Of a stretch of DNA of 29,887 nucleotides, positions 1 to 6,780 are shown piece after piece (position 1 is the stretch's first letter; the number at the start of each line of letters is the position of its first letter). Source of the stretch: an uncultured Eggerthellaceae bacterium (GTDB lineage: Bacteria > Actinomycetota > Coriobacteriia > Coriobacteriales > Eggerthellaceae); assembly GCA_934631995.1 (NCBI GenBank), contig CAKTYF010000013.1, positions 1-29,887 on the forward strand. The letters run 5' to 3'. Under the pieces are notes generated by a model. That model was given only the letters and a program-made list of their open reading frames with translations, did not search any database and had not been told where the DNA came from. Position numbers and translations under genes: made by a program.

Positions 1-1
1 G

Positions 2-139
2 CGCGATGCCGATATGAACGGCGACCGCATTGACAAGGGCGGCTGCATTAACACGCTGACCAACATGCATCCTTCGCCTATTGCCAAGGGCAATCCGCAG
101 CACTCCAACATTGCCGGCGTTCGCAAGATCAAGAAATAA
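2..139 (+). CDS. dmsA: DMSO reductase catalytic subunit DmsA-like, C-terminal end (partial)
   Basis: Only the last 45 codons are inside the window, ending in TAA at 137-139; the 5' part lies upstream. The tail contains GGCINTLTNMHPSPIAKGNP, the C-terminal signature of the DmsA/TMAO-reductase family of Mo-bisMGD oxidoreductases, where it contributes to the molybdopterin-binding domain. The gene is followed after 12 bases by dmsB, with the dmsB Shine-Dalgarno directly after its stop, so dmsA-dmsB-dmsC is one operon. In the family this subunit reduces DMSO, TMAO or other S-/N-oxides using quinol electrons. The substrate cannot be told from this fragment, because Coriobacteriia carry many paralogues of this enzyme acting on different acceptors. 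Confidence 0.85.
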   Translation, partial: RDADMNGDRIDKGGCINTLTNMHPSPIAKGNPQHSNIAGVRKIKK

Positions 140-151
140 GGGAGGTAGATC

Positions 152-772
152 ATGGCTGAATATGCATTCTATTTCGACGCCTCTCGCTGCACGGGCTGCA
201 AGACCTGCGAGCTGGCATGCAAGGATTATCACGACTTGTCCGCCGACGTGGCATTCCGCAAGGTTTACGAGTACTGCGGCGGCGGCTTCACCGCAAATGC
301 CGATGGCACGTACACCAACGATGTGTGGGGTTACTACACGTCCATGAACTGCAATCACTGCGAGAATCCTGCTTGCATGCAGGTGTGCCCCACGGGTGCT
401 ATGCATCGCGACGAGCGTGGCTTTGTTTCCGTTGACCACGATCGCTGCGTAGGCTGCAAGTACTGCGCCATGGCGTGCCCCTACAACGTGCCGTCGTTTG
501 ACGCCGCGCTGGGCCAGATGCGCAAGTGCGACGGTTGCTCGGCGCGTGTTGCCAAGGGTGAAAACCCCATTTGCGTGGATGCTTGCCCGCTGTACGCGCT
601 TGATTTCGGTAAGGCCGACGAGATGGCTAAGAAGTACGGCGAAAGCGTTTGGTCTGCTCCCATGCCCGATCCGAGCTTTACCAACCCGACCACCATTATG
701 AAGGGCTGCCCCACTTCGCGTGCCATGGGTTCGCAGGAAGGCAAACTCATGAACCCGAAGGAGGTCATGTAA
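152..772 (+). CDS. dmsB: DMSO reductase iron-sulfur subunit DmsB
   Basis: A 206-residue electron-transfer subunit with four [4Fe-4S] cluster sites. The cysteine sets are C13/C16/C19/C23, C67/C70/C75/C79, C99/C102/C105/C109 and C126/C129/C141/C145; the last has the long CX2CX11CX3C spacing typical of DmsB/NrfC/PsrB proteins. Length matches the family (about 200 residues). In this family the subunit carries electrons from the quinol-oxidising membrane anchor to the molybdenum subunit. The ATG is preceded by GGGAGG at good spacing. There is no signal peptide here; in the family, export would depend on a Tat signal on the catalytic subunit, which is outside the window. The stop codon abuts the dmsC start. 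Confidence 0.95.
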   Translation: MAEYAFYFDASRCTGCKTCELACKDYHDLSADVAFRKVYEYCGGGFTANADGTYTNDVWGYYTSMNCNHCENPACMQVCPTGAMHRDERGFVSVDHDRCVGCKYCAMACPYNVPSFDAALGQMRKCDGCSARVAKGENPICVDACPLYALDFGKADEMAKKYGESVWSAPMPDPSFTNPTTIMKGCPTSRAMGSQEGKLMNPKEVM

Positions 773-1621
773 ATGTTGTTCGAAACTGCTGCGAGCGAGA
801 TTTCGCTGCTTATCTTCACCGTTTTGGTGCCGATGGGCGTTACTGCTATGGGTCTTTTGGGCCTGGTGCGTGCTTCGTTGGGTCTGTCCGACGAAGCCGC
901 CAAGAAGTTCGACACTCTGTTGAGCATTCCGGCTGTTGTTACCGTTGTGGGCTTGGTTGCTTCGTTTACCCACTTGGGAAGCCCGTCTCACGTGTTCGGT
1001 ATGGCTTCGGGCATTGGTTCTTCGCCGCTGTCGAATGAGATTGTGGTCGCCGGCATTGCCATTCTGGTTGCCGTTGTGTACTGGATCTTTGCGCTGGCGA
1101 AGCACCCCGAGGCAGGCACGCACAAAGTGTTTGGCATTGTGCTTATCGTGTTGGGCCTGATCTGCGCGCTGTTCACCGGTCTTGCCTACATGATGCCCAC
1201 CATCGCTACGTGGAATTCTCCGCTGGGTGCGGTAAGCCAGGTGTGCGCGGCTCTGTTCGGCGGCGCTGTTTTGGCCGCTCTGGTGCTGGCGCTTGCGGGT
1301 GCCAAGGCCGACAAGCTGATTGGCGCTTGTGCGCTGGTTGGTGCTGCGGGCGTTGCTATCTTGGTGCTTGTCCAGGGTGGTATGGCCGGCGGTGTTGTTA
1401 ACTCCGCAGGTCTGACGGTTGCTGCGGTAATGGGCCAGTACTGGATTGTTGCTGTGATTGCCATTGTGCTTGCCGCGGTTGCAGCGTTCCTGGTGTTCAA
1501 GAACGCCGCTGTTGAAGGTGCTGTTCCGATGATGGCCGTTGCCACGGTTGCTGCGCTGGTTGCTCTGGTGCTTGTGCGCATCTGCTTCTACGGAATCTTC
1601 CTTTCCGTGGGCCTGTTCTAG
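773..1621 (+). CDS. dmsC: DMSO reductase membrane anchor DmsC
   Basis: A 282-residue, very hydrophobic protein with about eight predicted membrane helices, matching the length and character of DmsC (E. coli form about 287 residues). DmsC anchors the DmsAB dimer and oxidises menaquinol. The ATG follows the dmsB stop with no gap, and the Shine-Dalgarno AAGGAGG lies inside the last codons of dmsB, so translation is probably coupled. The sequence is dominated by Ala, Val, Leu and Gly and few residues are diagnostic, so the call rests on position in a dmsABC order plus topology. A NrfD-like anchor is the alternative, but those proteins are usually longer. Confidence 0.88.
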   Translation: MLFETAASEISLLIFTVLVPMGVTAMGLLGLVRASLGLSDEAAKKFDTLLSIPAVVTVVGLVASFTHLGSPSHVFGMASGIGSSPLSNEIVVAGIAILVAVVYWIFALAKHPEAGTHKVFGIVLIVLGLICALFTGLAYMMPTIATWNSPLGAVSQVCAALFGGAVLAALVLALAGAKADKLIGACALVGAAGVAILVLVQGGMAGGVVNSAGLTVAAVMGQYWIVAVIAIVLAAVAAFLVFKNAAVEGAVPMMAVATVAALVALVLVRICFYGIFLSVGLF

Positions 1622-1817
1622 AGTTTGCTTAACCCTCTCTTGGCGAGAGCTCCCTTCGACCCCTCCCTCTTCCTTTGGACCTGATTCGACGCTTTGCTGC
1701 GCGTGATGCGCGACGTATGGTGCGCAATGTGCAAATGCAACGCGCGAAAAGGCCGCGAAGGTGGGCTCTCGCAACCTTTTAGTTTTTGCAATTTCCTCTC
1801 TTTCCACTTCCTTTTCT

Positions 1818-1849
1818 GAGATTGCCGCTCTACCTGGGGCGGCAATCTC
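1818..1849. promoter_or_regulatory. 11-bp perfect dyad upstream of the chaperone gene
   Basis: GAGATTGCCGC (1818-1828) is the exact reverse complement of GCGGCAATCTC (1839-1849), with a 10-base spacer. The following bases are not T-rich on either strand, which argues against a simple intrinsic terminator. The right arm covers the place where a -35 would sit for the TACAAT at 1860-1865, so it could be an operator. No regulator is known for it. Confidence 0.45.
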
Positions 1850-1859
1850 GTCCTAGGGG

Positions 1860-1865
1860 TACAAT
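1860..1865 (+). promoter_or_regulatory. Candidate -10 hexamer for the chaperone gene
   Basis: TACAAT preceded by GGGG lies 74 bases upstream of the chaperone ATG. No good -35 is visible at 16-18 bases, so it would have to be an extended -10 or activator-dependent promoter. Similar GG/GC-TAnAAT hexamers occur before the genes starting at 5617 (5502-5507), 11394 (11340-11345) and 14672 (14446-14451). Confidence 0.3.
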
Positions 1866-1939
1866 AAGACACAGCTGTAGCTGCGTTTGCGCGCGCATCT
1901 GCGGCGTTTTGTGCTCCCGCTTTTACTGAAAGGATCGAC

Positions 1940-2566
1940 ATGGCTGAATATTCCGAAAGCGTGGCTCAGGCCGCTGCTATTTTGGGAACGATTTTCTACC
2001 AAGACCCTGCTTCCGAAAAAGGAAAGGCTGCGTTTTCCTGGCTTGCCGCTAACGGGGAAGACGCGTGGGAGTTTGGGCAGCCTGCTGCAGGCGAGGCGCT
2101 TGAGCTCATGAAAAATGCCTGGTTGCAGCAAGATGAGCAAGCGATTCACGAAGAATACAACCGCCTGTTCATTGGACCGCATCGTCTTCCTGCGCCGCCG
2201 TGGGCATCTGTTTACACCGATCCCGAGGGTGTGATTTTCGGCAATGCCACGTTGGGCGTGCGCCAGTGGATGCGCGATAACGCGGTGAAGCTCAGCTTGC
2301 CCGATAAAGAGCCAGAAGATCATTTCGGGCTTATGCTCATGATGCTTTCGTGGTGCGTGACGAACGGTGTTGAGCGCGCGGCGCTTGATGAGCTTTTGGA
2401 GGAGCATTTGCTCACCTGGACGCCGTATTTCCTGGAGTTGTTTGAGCAGGGAGCACAGCATCCGTTGTATAAGGGTGCGGCGCGTCTTGCCGCCGCAACG
2501 CTTGCCGATTGGCAGGAGCGCTTTGAGCTGGAGCCGCCTGTCATCAACCTGCATCGTCGCGATTAG
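1940..2566 (+). CDS. TorD/DmsD-family molybdoenzyme maturation chaperone
   Basis: A 208-residue all-helical protein. The diagnostic segment is at residues 71-94, including EEYNRLFIGP and LPAPPWASVY, the conserved Y-x-RLF-x-GP...PAPPW-x-SVY core of the TorD/DmsD/NarJ family. These cytoplasmic chaperones bind the Tat signal of the catalytic subunit and keep it ready for cofactor insertion before export. The position after dmsABC says its client is probably the adjacent DmsA. The ATG follows GAAAGGA at good spacing. A 318-base gap from dmsC suggests its own promoter as well as read-through. A strong intrinsic terminator follows at 2621-2656. Confidence 0.92.
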   Translation: MAEYSESVAQAAAILGTIFYQDPASEKGKAAFSWLAANGEDAWEFGQPAAGEALELMKNAWLQQDEQAIHEEYNRLFIGPHRLPAPPWASVYTDPEGVIFGNATLGVRQWMRDNAVKLSLPDKEPEDHFGLMLMMLSWCVTNGVERAALDELLEEHLLTWTPYFLELFEQGAQHPLYKGAARLAAATLADWQERFELEPPVINLHRRD

Positions 2567-2620
2567 CAGCGCGGACGCGCGGCGTGCGGCTGATGGTGAA
2601 ACTTATCCCAAAAACAATGT

Positions 2621-2656
2621 GGGCTGCGTCCATGACGCAGCCCGCTTTTCGTGTTT
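2621..2656 (+). terminator. Intrinsic terminator after the dms module
   Basis: GGGCTGCGTC (2621-2630) pairs perfectly with GACGCAGCCC (2634-2643) across a 3-base loop and is followed by GCTTTTCGTGTTT. It sits between the chaperone gene and the convergent ATPase gene. Confidence 0.85.
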
Positions 2657-2687
2657 ACATGCGTTCGGCGGTGTATTCGCCTCTGCG

Positions 2688-4076
2688 CTACTCGCAAAGC
2701 ATTACATCATCCCTTGCTGCTGCTAGCGCCTTGAGCTCGTCGGTAAAGCCCGATATGCTGAATAAAACATACCACACTTTTCTGCCATTTCTCTCCCAGG
2801 AAACGGCATTGGTTTTTGCTTCCAGGCTCCGCAGAACATCTACGCCCACGGGCTCCTGCCAATATTTGCATTCGCCGAGAATGAGATTCTTGCCTTCGGG
2901 GTCCAGCGCGGCAATGTCGATTTCCGTTCGGGTGTCCCAATACCTGCCCAACTTCGAGAAACTGAACGGCCACGCTCCTTCGGCGTTCAATCGCCACATG
3001 CGCTCTTTGCAAACGTCTTTGTAGACAAAAGCTATGTGGTTCTTCACCAGGCTTTTCTTGATTTTGCTCATGACAATGTCGCTGTGCCCGCTTTCAATAA
3101 AGCTTCTGTTCGGATACACAAAGGCAAACCAAAAGCGCAGGTAATTGTCTTTGATTTTGTAGAGACCTTTTTTGCTTCGTTCTGGATTGTTTTCGGTAAC
3201 GGGGACTTCTCGCTCCAATATGTCCAGGTCAATGAGCGTTTTCAGATATTTCGTCAAGCTGGTTGCTTTAATTTCCAGTGCGGTAGAAATAGCAGATAGC
3301 TTACTGTTTCCTGCCGCGATGGCTCTTATGACAGAGAAGTAGCTGCCAATTTCAGTAACTTCTTGCTGCAGCAGGAAGTATGGCTCGTCGTACAAATATC
3401 CCGACCGGTTCAGCACGCATGCATCAATGGCCTGGTAGATGTCGTCGTTTTCGCGGAACAGCTCAATATATTTTGGCACGCCGCCTGTGACCGCGTACAT
3501 TTCAATGAGCTCCCGATAGCTTTTGTTGGGATGAAACTCGTGATAGTAGCTGAAGGGAATCTGCTTCAGCTGGATTTGAGCTGTTCGCCTGCCGTAAAGA
3601 GGGCTGCTGTATGCAAGCGTCTGCGACTTCATCATGGAAATCAATGATCCGCAAAGGACCACCATGACAGGTTTGTCTTTAAGCGTTTCTTCCCAGATGC
3701 GCTGAAAGATAGAAGGGAACGCCGCATTCGCTTTTCCCAAGTATTGAAACTCGTCCAAAATGATTACTGGTTTGCTTTGAGAAGGCGCATCGACAATGGA
3801 TTTGAATAGGGGATCCCAGCTTTTAACGTCTGCTTCGCGAAGCAGGTCGCTTTTGATGAAATCGGCAACCTTTTCTTTGAATGCGTTGCGGTTTTGAGCT
3901 TCGGATTCCTCGGTGGCAAGAAAGAACAGGGCGTTTTTGTCCTTGATGAATTCTGAGATGAGCGTGGTTTTACCAACCCGGCGGCGTCCGTATAGAACAA
4001 CCAGCGCGTTTCCGTTTCTTCCGTACTCGCTTTGCAGGGTTTGCAGCTCTTGCTCTCGGTCAACAAAACTCTCCAC
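2688..4076 (-). CDS. AAA-type ATPase with DUF234 (PD-(D/E)xK-like) domain
   Basis: A 462-residue protein of the archaeal-type ATPase / DUF234 family. The N-terminal NTPase has a Walker A GRRRVGKTT (residues 30-38) and Walker B VIILDEFQYL (104-113). A winged-helix-like segment lies at about 245-310. The C-terminal DUF234 region holds TEIDIAAL (384-391) and GECKYW (401-406), fitting the D...ExK core of PD-(D/E)xK nucleases (D387, E402, K404). The start is GTG, chosen because AAGGAGG (plus 4085-4091) lies 8 bases upstream and the next residues match the family start (FVDREQEL). Its biological role is not established; mobile-element and defence links are suspected. It has its own AT-rich promoter with a palindrome and lies beside a toxin-antitoxin pair, suggesting acquired DNA. 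Confidence 0.88.
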   Translation of the reverse strand: MESFVDREQELQTLQSEYGRNGNALVVLYGRRRVGKTTLISEFIKDKNALFFLATEESEAQNRNAFKEKVADFIKSDLLREADVKSWDPLFKSIVDAPSQSKPVIILDEFQYLGKANAAFPSIFQRIWEETLKDKPVMVVLCGSLISMMKSQTLAYSSPLYGRRTAQIQLKQIPFSYYHEFHPNKSYRELIEMYAVTGGVPKYIELFRENDDIYQAIDACVLNRSGYLYDEPYFLLQQEVTEIGSYFSVIRAIAAGNSKLSAISTALEIKATSLTKYLKTLIDLDILEREVPVTENNPERSKKGLYKIKDNYLRFWFAFVYPNRSFIESGHSDIVMSKIKKSLVKNHIAFVYKDVCKERMWRLNAEGAWPFSFSKLGRYWDTRTEIDIAALDPEGKNLILGECKYWQEPVGVDVLRSLEAKTNAVSWERNGRKVWYVLFSISGFTDELKALAAARDDVMLCE

Positions 4077-4106
4077 GTTGTCCGCCTCCTTATGTTATTC
4101 CCAGAA

Positions 4107-4136
4107 TTATTATACTTGAAAGTATAATAATCTAAA
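4107..4136 (-). promoter_or_regulatory. Promoter and palindromic operator candidate of the DUF234 ATPase gene
   Basis: On the minus strand TTTAGA (plus 4131-4136), a 16-base spacer and TATAAT (plus 4109-4114) form a plausible promoter about 33 bases before the GTG. The spacer and -10 lie in a perfect 10-bp inverted repeat, TTATTATACT (4107-4116) and AGTATAATAA (4121-4130), with a 4-base centre. A further AGTATA half-site is at 4136-4141. The arrangement suggests repression by a dimeric regulator. Confidence 0.6.
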
Positions 4137-4165
4137 GTATAACTTTTCAGCATTCGCGACCAACC

Positions 4166-4369
4166 TTACGAGAACGTGAGGTGTTTTCCCTCCCGCGCGC
4201 AATCGGTAAGATAGAAGTTGATGATGTTCTGGTAGGGGATGCCTGTGCGAACCGACTCCGCTTTGAAATAATCAATGACATCTACATTCAGTTGAATGGT
4301 TATCTTCTCACGCGGTGCTTTCTTATAGGGATTAACCTGGGAATTTTCAAAATCATATTCAGCTCTCAT
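4166..4369 (-). CDS. brnA: BrnA antitoxin
   Basis: A 67-residue antitoxin of the BrnA/CopG type. EKITIQLNVDVIDYFK (residues 21-36) is the ribbon followed by the first helix of a ribbon-helix-helix DNA-binding domain, and TGIPYQNIINFYL (42-54) is the strongly conserved BrnA segment. In the family BrnA neutralises BrnT and represses the operon through the promoter palindrome. It starts with ATG behind a perfect GGAGG 7 bases upstream and overlaps the last codons of brnT by 11 bases, so toxin and antitoxin are translationally coupled with the toxin first, the usual BrnTA order. Confidence 0.93.
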   Translation of the reverse strand: MRAEYDFENSQVNPYKKAPREKITIQLNVDVIDYFKAESVRTGIPYQNIINFYLTDCAREGKHLTFS

Positions 4370-4664
4370 GTCTATACCTCCAATATGTCGATTCTTCCTT
4401 CTTTGTTGCTTTTCGCGCGGATATGATTCGGATTGATCGCCCCGATTGTCTTAAGCAGTGGCAAACAATAAGAACGTTTGCTTTGATGCTAACACCTAAG
4501 ATGATGAATCGGTCTTCGTTGTCTGAATGGTCGGGGTCGCTGATAATGCGCGCAAAAATGTCATCAAATACCGTGGAAGCTTCTTCGAATGCAACGCCGT
4601 GCTTCTCGATATTGGTAGCATTTTTATTGGGATCCCATTCGAACTGATAATAGTATATAGCCAA
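4359..4664 (-). CDS. brnT: BrnT toxin (RelE-fold ribonuclease)
   Basis: A BrnT-family ribonuclease toxin that inhibits translation when free of BrnA. Conserved pieces are FEWDPNKNATNIEKHGVAFE near the N terminus, DNEDRFIILG in the middle and IRIISARKATKKEE near the C terminus. The open frame runs up to an ATG at 4730, but that start would lie upstream of the promoter -10. The TTG at 4664 is preferred: AAGGGA lies 6 bases upstream, and it gives 101 residues, close to the usual 90-100. The toxin looks intact, including the RIISAR motif. AT-rich flanks and the adjacent DUF234 gene suggest horizontal gain. Confidence 0.9.
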   Translation of the reverse strand: MAIYYYQFEWDPNKNATNIEKHGVAFEEASTVFDDIFARIISDPDHSDNEDRFIILGVSIKANVLIVCHCLRQSGRSIRIISARKATKKEESTYWRYRHES

Positions 4665-4697
4665 TTGCGGTCCCTTTCGTCTTGTTGATGTATGGGT

Positions 4698-4727
4698 ATT
4701 ATACATATATGTACTGTAGTTAAGCAA
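4698..4727 (-). promoter_or_regulatory. brnTA promoter with operator palindrome
   Basis: On the minus strand TTGCTT (plus 4722-4727), an 18-base spacer and consensus TATAAT (plus 4698-4703) lie just upstream of the brnT TTG start. The 12-bp palindrome TACATATATGTA (4702-4713) overlaps the -10 and spacer and is a likely BrnA binding site. Confidence 0.65.
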
Positions 4728-4876
4728 CAATGTGGTTGGGGTAAGGGCGGTCCCCGCTAATAATAGATTTCTATGGAATGGCAGGGGTAGTGTTTCCCTG
4801 AAAGGTACTGTCCGCGTAGGTTTATTAAGTTAAACCGCTATCTGTGCGCGGCGTTTAGCGTGAAGAAATGCAGTGC

Positions 4877-5104
4877 TTGTTGCCAAAACGCCTTTCATTT
4901 CGGGCAAATCGACGATAATCGGTGGTCGGGAAATTGATTGCTTTTCTATTGATTTAGGCGTAGCGATTTGACCTGGGGTTATGATGCAGGTAAAAATTGC
5001 TTAAATGCCTTTGGTGCATTCGAGCATCAAAAACAGGACGTATAGGGCGATTGGACCACCGAGTATCGTCGATTTGCCTGAATTTGCACCCGTTTTTCCA
5101 ACAA
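4877..5104 (+). repeat. MITE-like element, copy A (228 bp, 50-bp terminal inverted repeats)
   Basis: The left end (4877-4926) begins TTGTTG and ends CGACGATAATCGGTGGT. The right end (5055-5104) is its reverse complement with 40 of 50 positions matching by hand count. The 128-bp interior has no gene. A related element with the same ends lies at 12759-12998. An interior block (4945-4987) matches the reverse strand of that second copy (12877-12919) at 29 of 43 positions, so the two copies are homologous throughout and lie in opposite orientation. No target-site duplication is obvious. Confidence 0.7.
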
Positions 5105-5280
5105 CTGCTTTCTTGGGAGTGACTTTCGGTGCCTTGAACGCCTTGAGCACCGCGCTCATCTGCCCGGGGATTCAAGAACGCCTTCCGAGGGGGAACTCTG
5201 CGACCTTGTTTCCGGAAAGGAATCTTCGAACTTGGCGGGTGCGTTGCTCGTTCGCTAGTTCCGTCTGTCCAGGGAGGGCG

Positions 5281-5359
5281 TCGTGCTGCGGTATCGCATG
5301 GCTGCGCAGGTCCGTTTTTGCGGAAAGCGGAAGGGTGTTGTGCCGCGGCATCGCATAGC
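5281..5359. repeat. Degenerate direct repeat, 57-bp period
   Basis: The 22 bases starting at 5281 (TCGTGCTGCGGTATCGCATG and two more) recur at 5338-5359 with four differences, all transitions. Similarity seems to extend weakly into a third unit towards 5400. The period is a multiple of three, but no start signal supports a gene on either strand. Confidence 0.45.
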
Positions 5360-5616
5360 CCCACGTGCGGTTGCTTTTCGCGAGTGGCAGAACAGTGCGG
5401 GCAGCGCAATCCCGTGCTGACATGCTCTTAACTGCATGTTTTTGTCATGATACTGATGCCGAAAAGACACGCTCGTGACGCGTTCGCGCCGCACAACGGC
5501 GTACAATGAGAAAGAGCTTGAAGTTGCTGCTCGTGCGCCGATATGTCGCGACGTGCGAAACGCAGCGCACCAAGCGGACATTTCATAACTACGCGCACCA
5601 CGAGAGAGGACAAGCC

Positions 5617-6129
5617 ATGAGCATTTTTGATTCTGATATTCTTGACAGCGCTAACAATCTTTTGAATAAGGGCGCGAATAAAGTAACAAGCGCTATTGAT
5701 TCGGCATCCAATAAGATGAAACTGACTGAACAGCAGCGTAAGCGCACTGAAGCCTGCGCCGCCTTGGGCGCTGCCCTTTACGCAGGTGAGAAGGATGTTG
5801 CCGAACTTCGCACGAAATATGAAGAGCTGTTTGCCGCGGTGGACCAGATTGATGGCGCGATTGCGGATCTTGAAGCGCAGATTGCTGCCGCTGAAGAGCA
5901 GAAAGCCGCAGCTGCCCGTGCTGCTGCGGGAACGCGCGTGTGCGAGAATTGTGGTGCAACGGTGGCGGATGACGCTCTGTTCTGCGGAAACTGTGGCACA
6001 AAACTTCCCGAGGTTGCGGCCGAGCCCGATTCGGTTGATGCCCCGATGGTGGAGCTCGTATGTCCTTCGTGCTCGGTCTCGGTTCCCGTAGACGCCGATT
6101 TCTGCCCCGCGTGCGGCACGAAACTCTGA
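5617..6129 (+). CDS. Double zinc-ribbon protein with a coiled-coil N-terminal half
   Basis: A 170-residue protein. Residues 1-40 are polar and helical, about 40-105 form an Ala/Glu-rich probable coiled coil, and two zinc ribbons follow: C109/C112/C123/C126 (CENCG...CGNCG) and C149/C152/C163/C166 (CPSCS...CPACG), both ending GTKL. Such zinc-ribbon tails are common in small actinobacterial and clostridial proteins of unknown role; the specific function is not known to me. The open frame extends to 5506, but the ATG at 5617 is preferred because GAGAGGA lies 6 bases before it and the upstream part looks non-coding. No membrane segment is present. A strong hairpin follows at 6216-6241. Confidence 0.85.
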   Translation: MSIFDSDILDSANNLLNKGANKVTSAIDSASNKMKLTEQQRKRTEACAALGAALYAGEKDVAELRTKYEELFAAVDQIDGAIADLEAQIAAAEEQKAAAARAAAGTRVCENCGATVADDALFCGNCGTKLPEVAAEPDSVDAPMVELVCPSCSVSVPVDADFCPACGTKL

Positions 6130-6177
6130 GTTTTGCGTTGCGGTAAGCGCGATTTTACGCGGCGGATTTAAGTACCT

Positions 6178-6756
6178 ATGAGCGAAGTGAACGATTCGAA
6201 TAACGTAAACGTGAGCCCGACCAGCGCTTCTGCTGGTCGGGTTTCGTGTGCGCTAAATGCTGCAACACCAGGTGGCGAAGGCGTTGCGGGTTGCGATGCT
6301 GCGGCCGGCGCAAGCGTTGTGACCGGCGCGGCAGGGGGTTCCGACGCCGTTGCCGCCAACGCGGGCGACCCTCAACCCGCTCCCAAGAAAACGCTTTTCC
6401 AGGCAATCAAGTATTTGATGGTGGGCGGCAGCTCCGCTGTTATCGAGCTTGTGCTGTTTCAGCTGCTCAGCGCCGTTTTTGCCATTTCTTTGGCGGCGGC
6501 TAACGTTACGGCTGTTGTTGTTTCCACGGTGTTCAATTTCCTGGTGAACCGCAACGTTACGTTCAAAAGTACGTCGAACCCGCTGCGCAGCTTGGTGCTG
6601 TACCTGCTATTATTCGCGCTCAACACCACGTTTAGCACGGTGGCCATTTCGCTTTTGGCGGCGCAGGGCGTGTATCCGCTGGTGGCGAAAATGTGCACCA
6701 TGGCATGTATTGTGCTGTGGAACTTCGTTTTATATAAGAAGATTATTTTCAAATAG
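6178..6756 (+). CDS. GtrA-like membrane protein
   Basis: The C-terminal 120 residues match the GtrA/DPMS family: four membrane helices from about residue 76, with the signature FNFLVNRNVTFK (119-130) and the basic C-terminal LYKKIIFK. GtrA-like proteins are thought to help move lipid-linked sugars across the membrane for cell-surface glycan modification. The first 70 residues are low-complexity Ser/Ala/Gly and unlike the family. The ATG at 6178 has no Shine-Dalgarno, and a terminator-like hairpin (6216-6241) lies inside this N-terminal stretch, so the true start may be downstream. No better in-frame start with a ribosome site was found, so 6178 is kept with doubt. Function is inferred from the family only. 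Confidence 0.75.
   Translation: MSEVNDSNNVNVSPTSASAGRVSCALNAATPGGEGVAGCDAAAGASVVTGAAGGSDAVAANAGDPQPAPKKTLFQAIKYLMVGGSSAVIELVLFQLLSAVFAISLAAANVTAVVVSTVFNFLVNRNVTFKSTSNPLRSLVLYLLLFALNTTFSTVAISLLAAQGVYPLVAKMCTMACIVLWNFVLYKKIIFK
6216..6247 (+). terminator. Terminator-like hairpin after the zinc-ribbon gene
   Basis: CCCGACCAGC (6216-6225) pairs perfectly with GCTGGTCGGG (6232-6241) over a 6-base loop, followed by TTTCGTG. It resembles the terminator at 2621-2656 in form, but lies inside the predicted 5' end of the GtrA-like frame. Confidence 0.6.
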
Positions 6757-6780
6757 AACAGGCTTGGCATAGGCATTTCC

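Larger units (their letters stand above)
1622..1939. other. Intergenic region between dmsC and the chaperone gene
   Basis: 318 bases with no credible gene. It holds a short CTCTC/GAGAG hairpin just after dmsC (about 1635-1649), a pyrimidine-rich stretch (about 1777-1817), an 11-bp perfect dyad (1818-1849) and a TACAAT hexamer (1860-1865) that could be the -10 of a separate promoter for the chaperone. No strong U-tract terminator is visible after dmsC. Confidence 0.6.
4731..5616. other. Gene-free repeat-rich region
   Basis: 886 bases in which the short open frames on both strands have no Shine-Dalgarno and no recognisable family. It contains a 6-bp hairpin (GGTTTA/TAAACC, 4819-4836), the 228-bp inverted-repeat-bounded element at 4877-5104, and a degenerate repeat of about 57-bp period at about 5281-5400. 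It probably records past insertions beside the brnTA/ATPase islet. Confidence 0.6.

Noticed and set aside
4954..5423. Minus-strand frames in the gap after brnTA
   Set aside because: They run through the inverted-repeat element and the 57-bp repeat, have no ribosome site and no recognisable domain.
5506..5616. Upstream extension of the zinc-ribbon protein
   Set aside because: The ATG at 5617 has a good ribosome site, and the extension contains a possible promoter hexamer (5502-5507) at its start.
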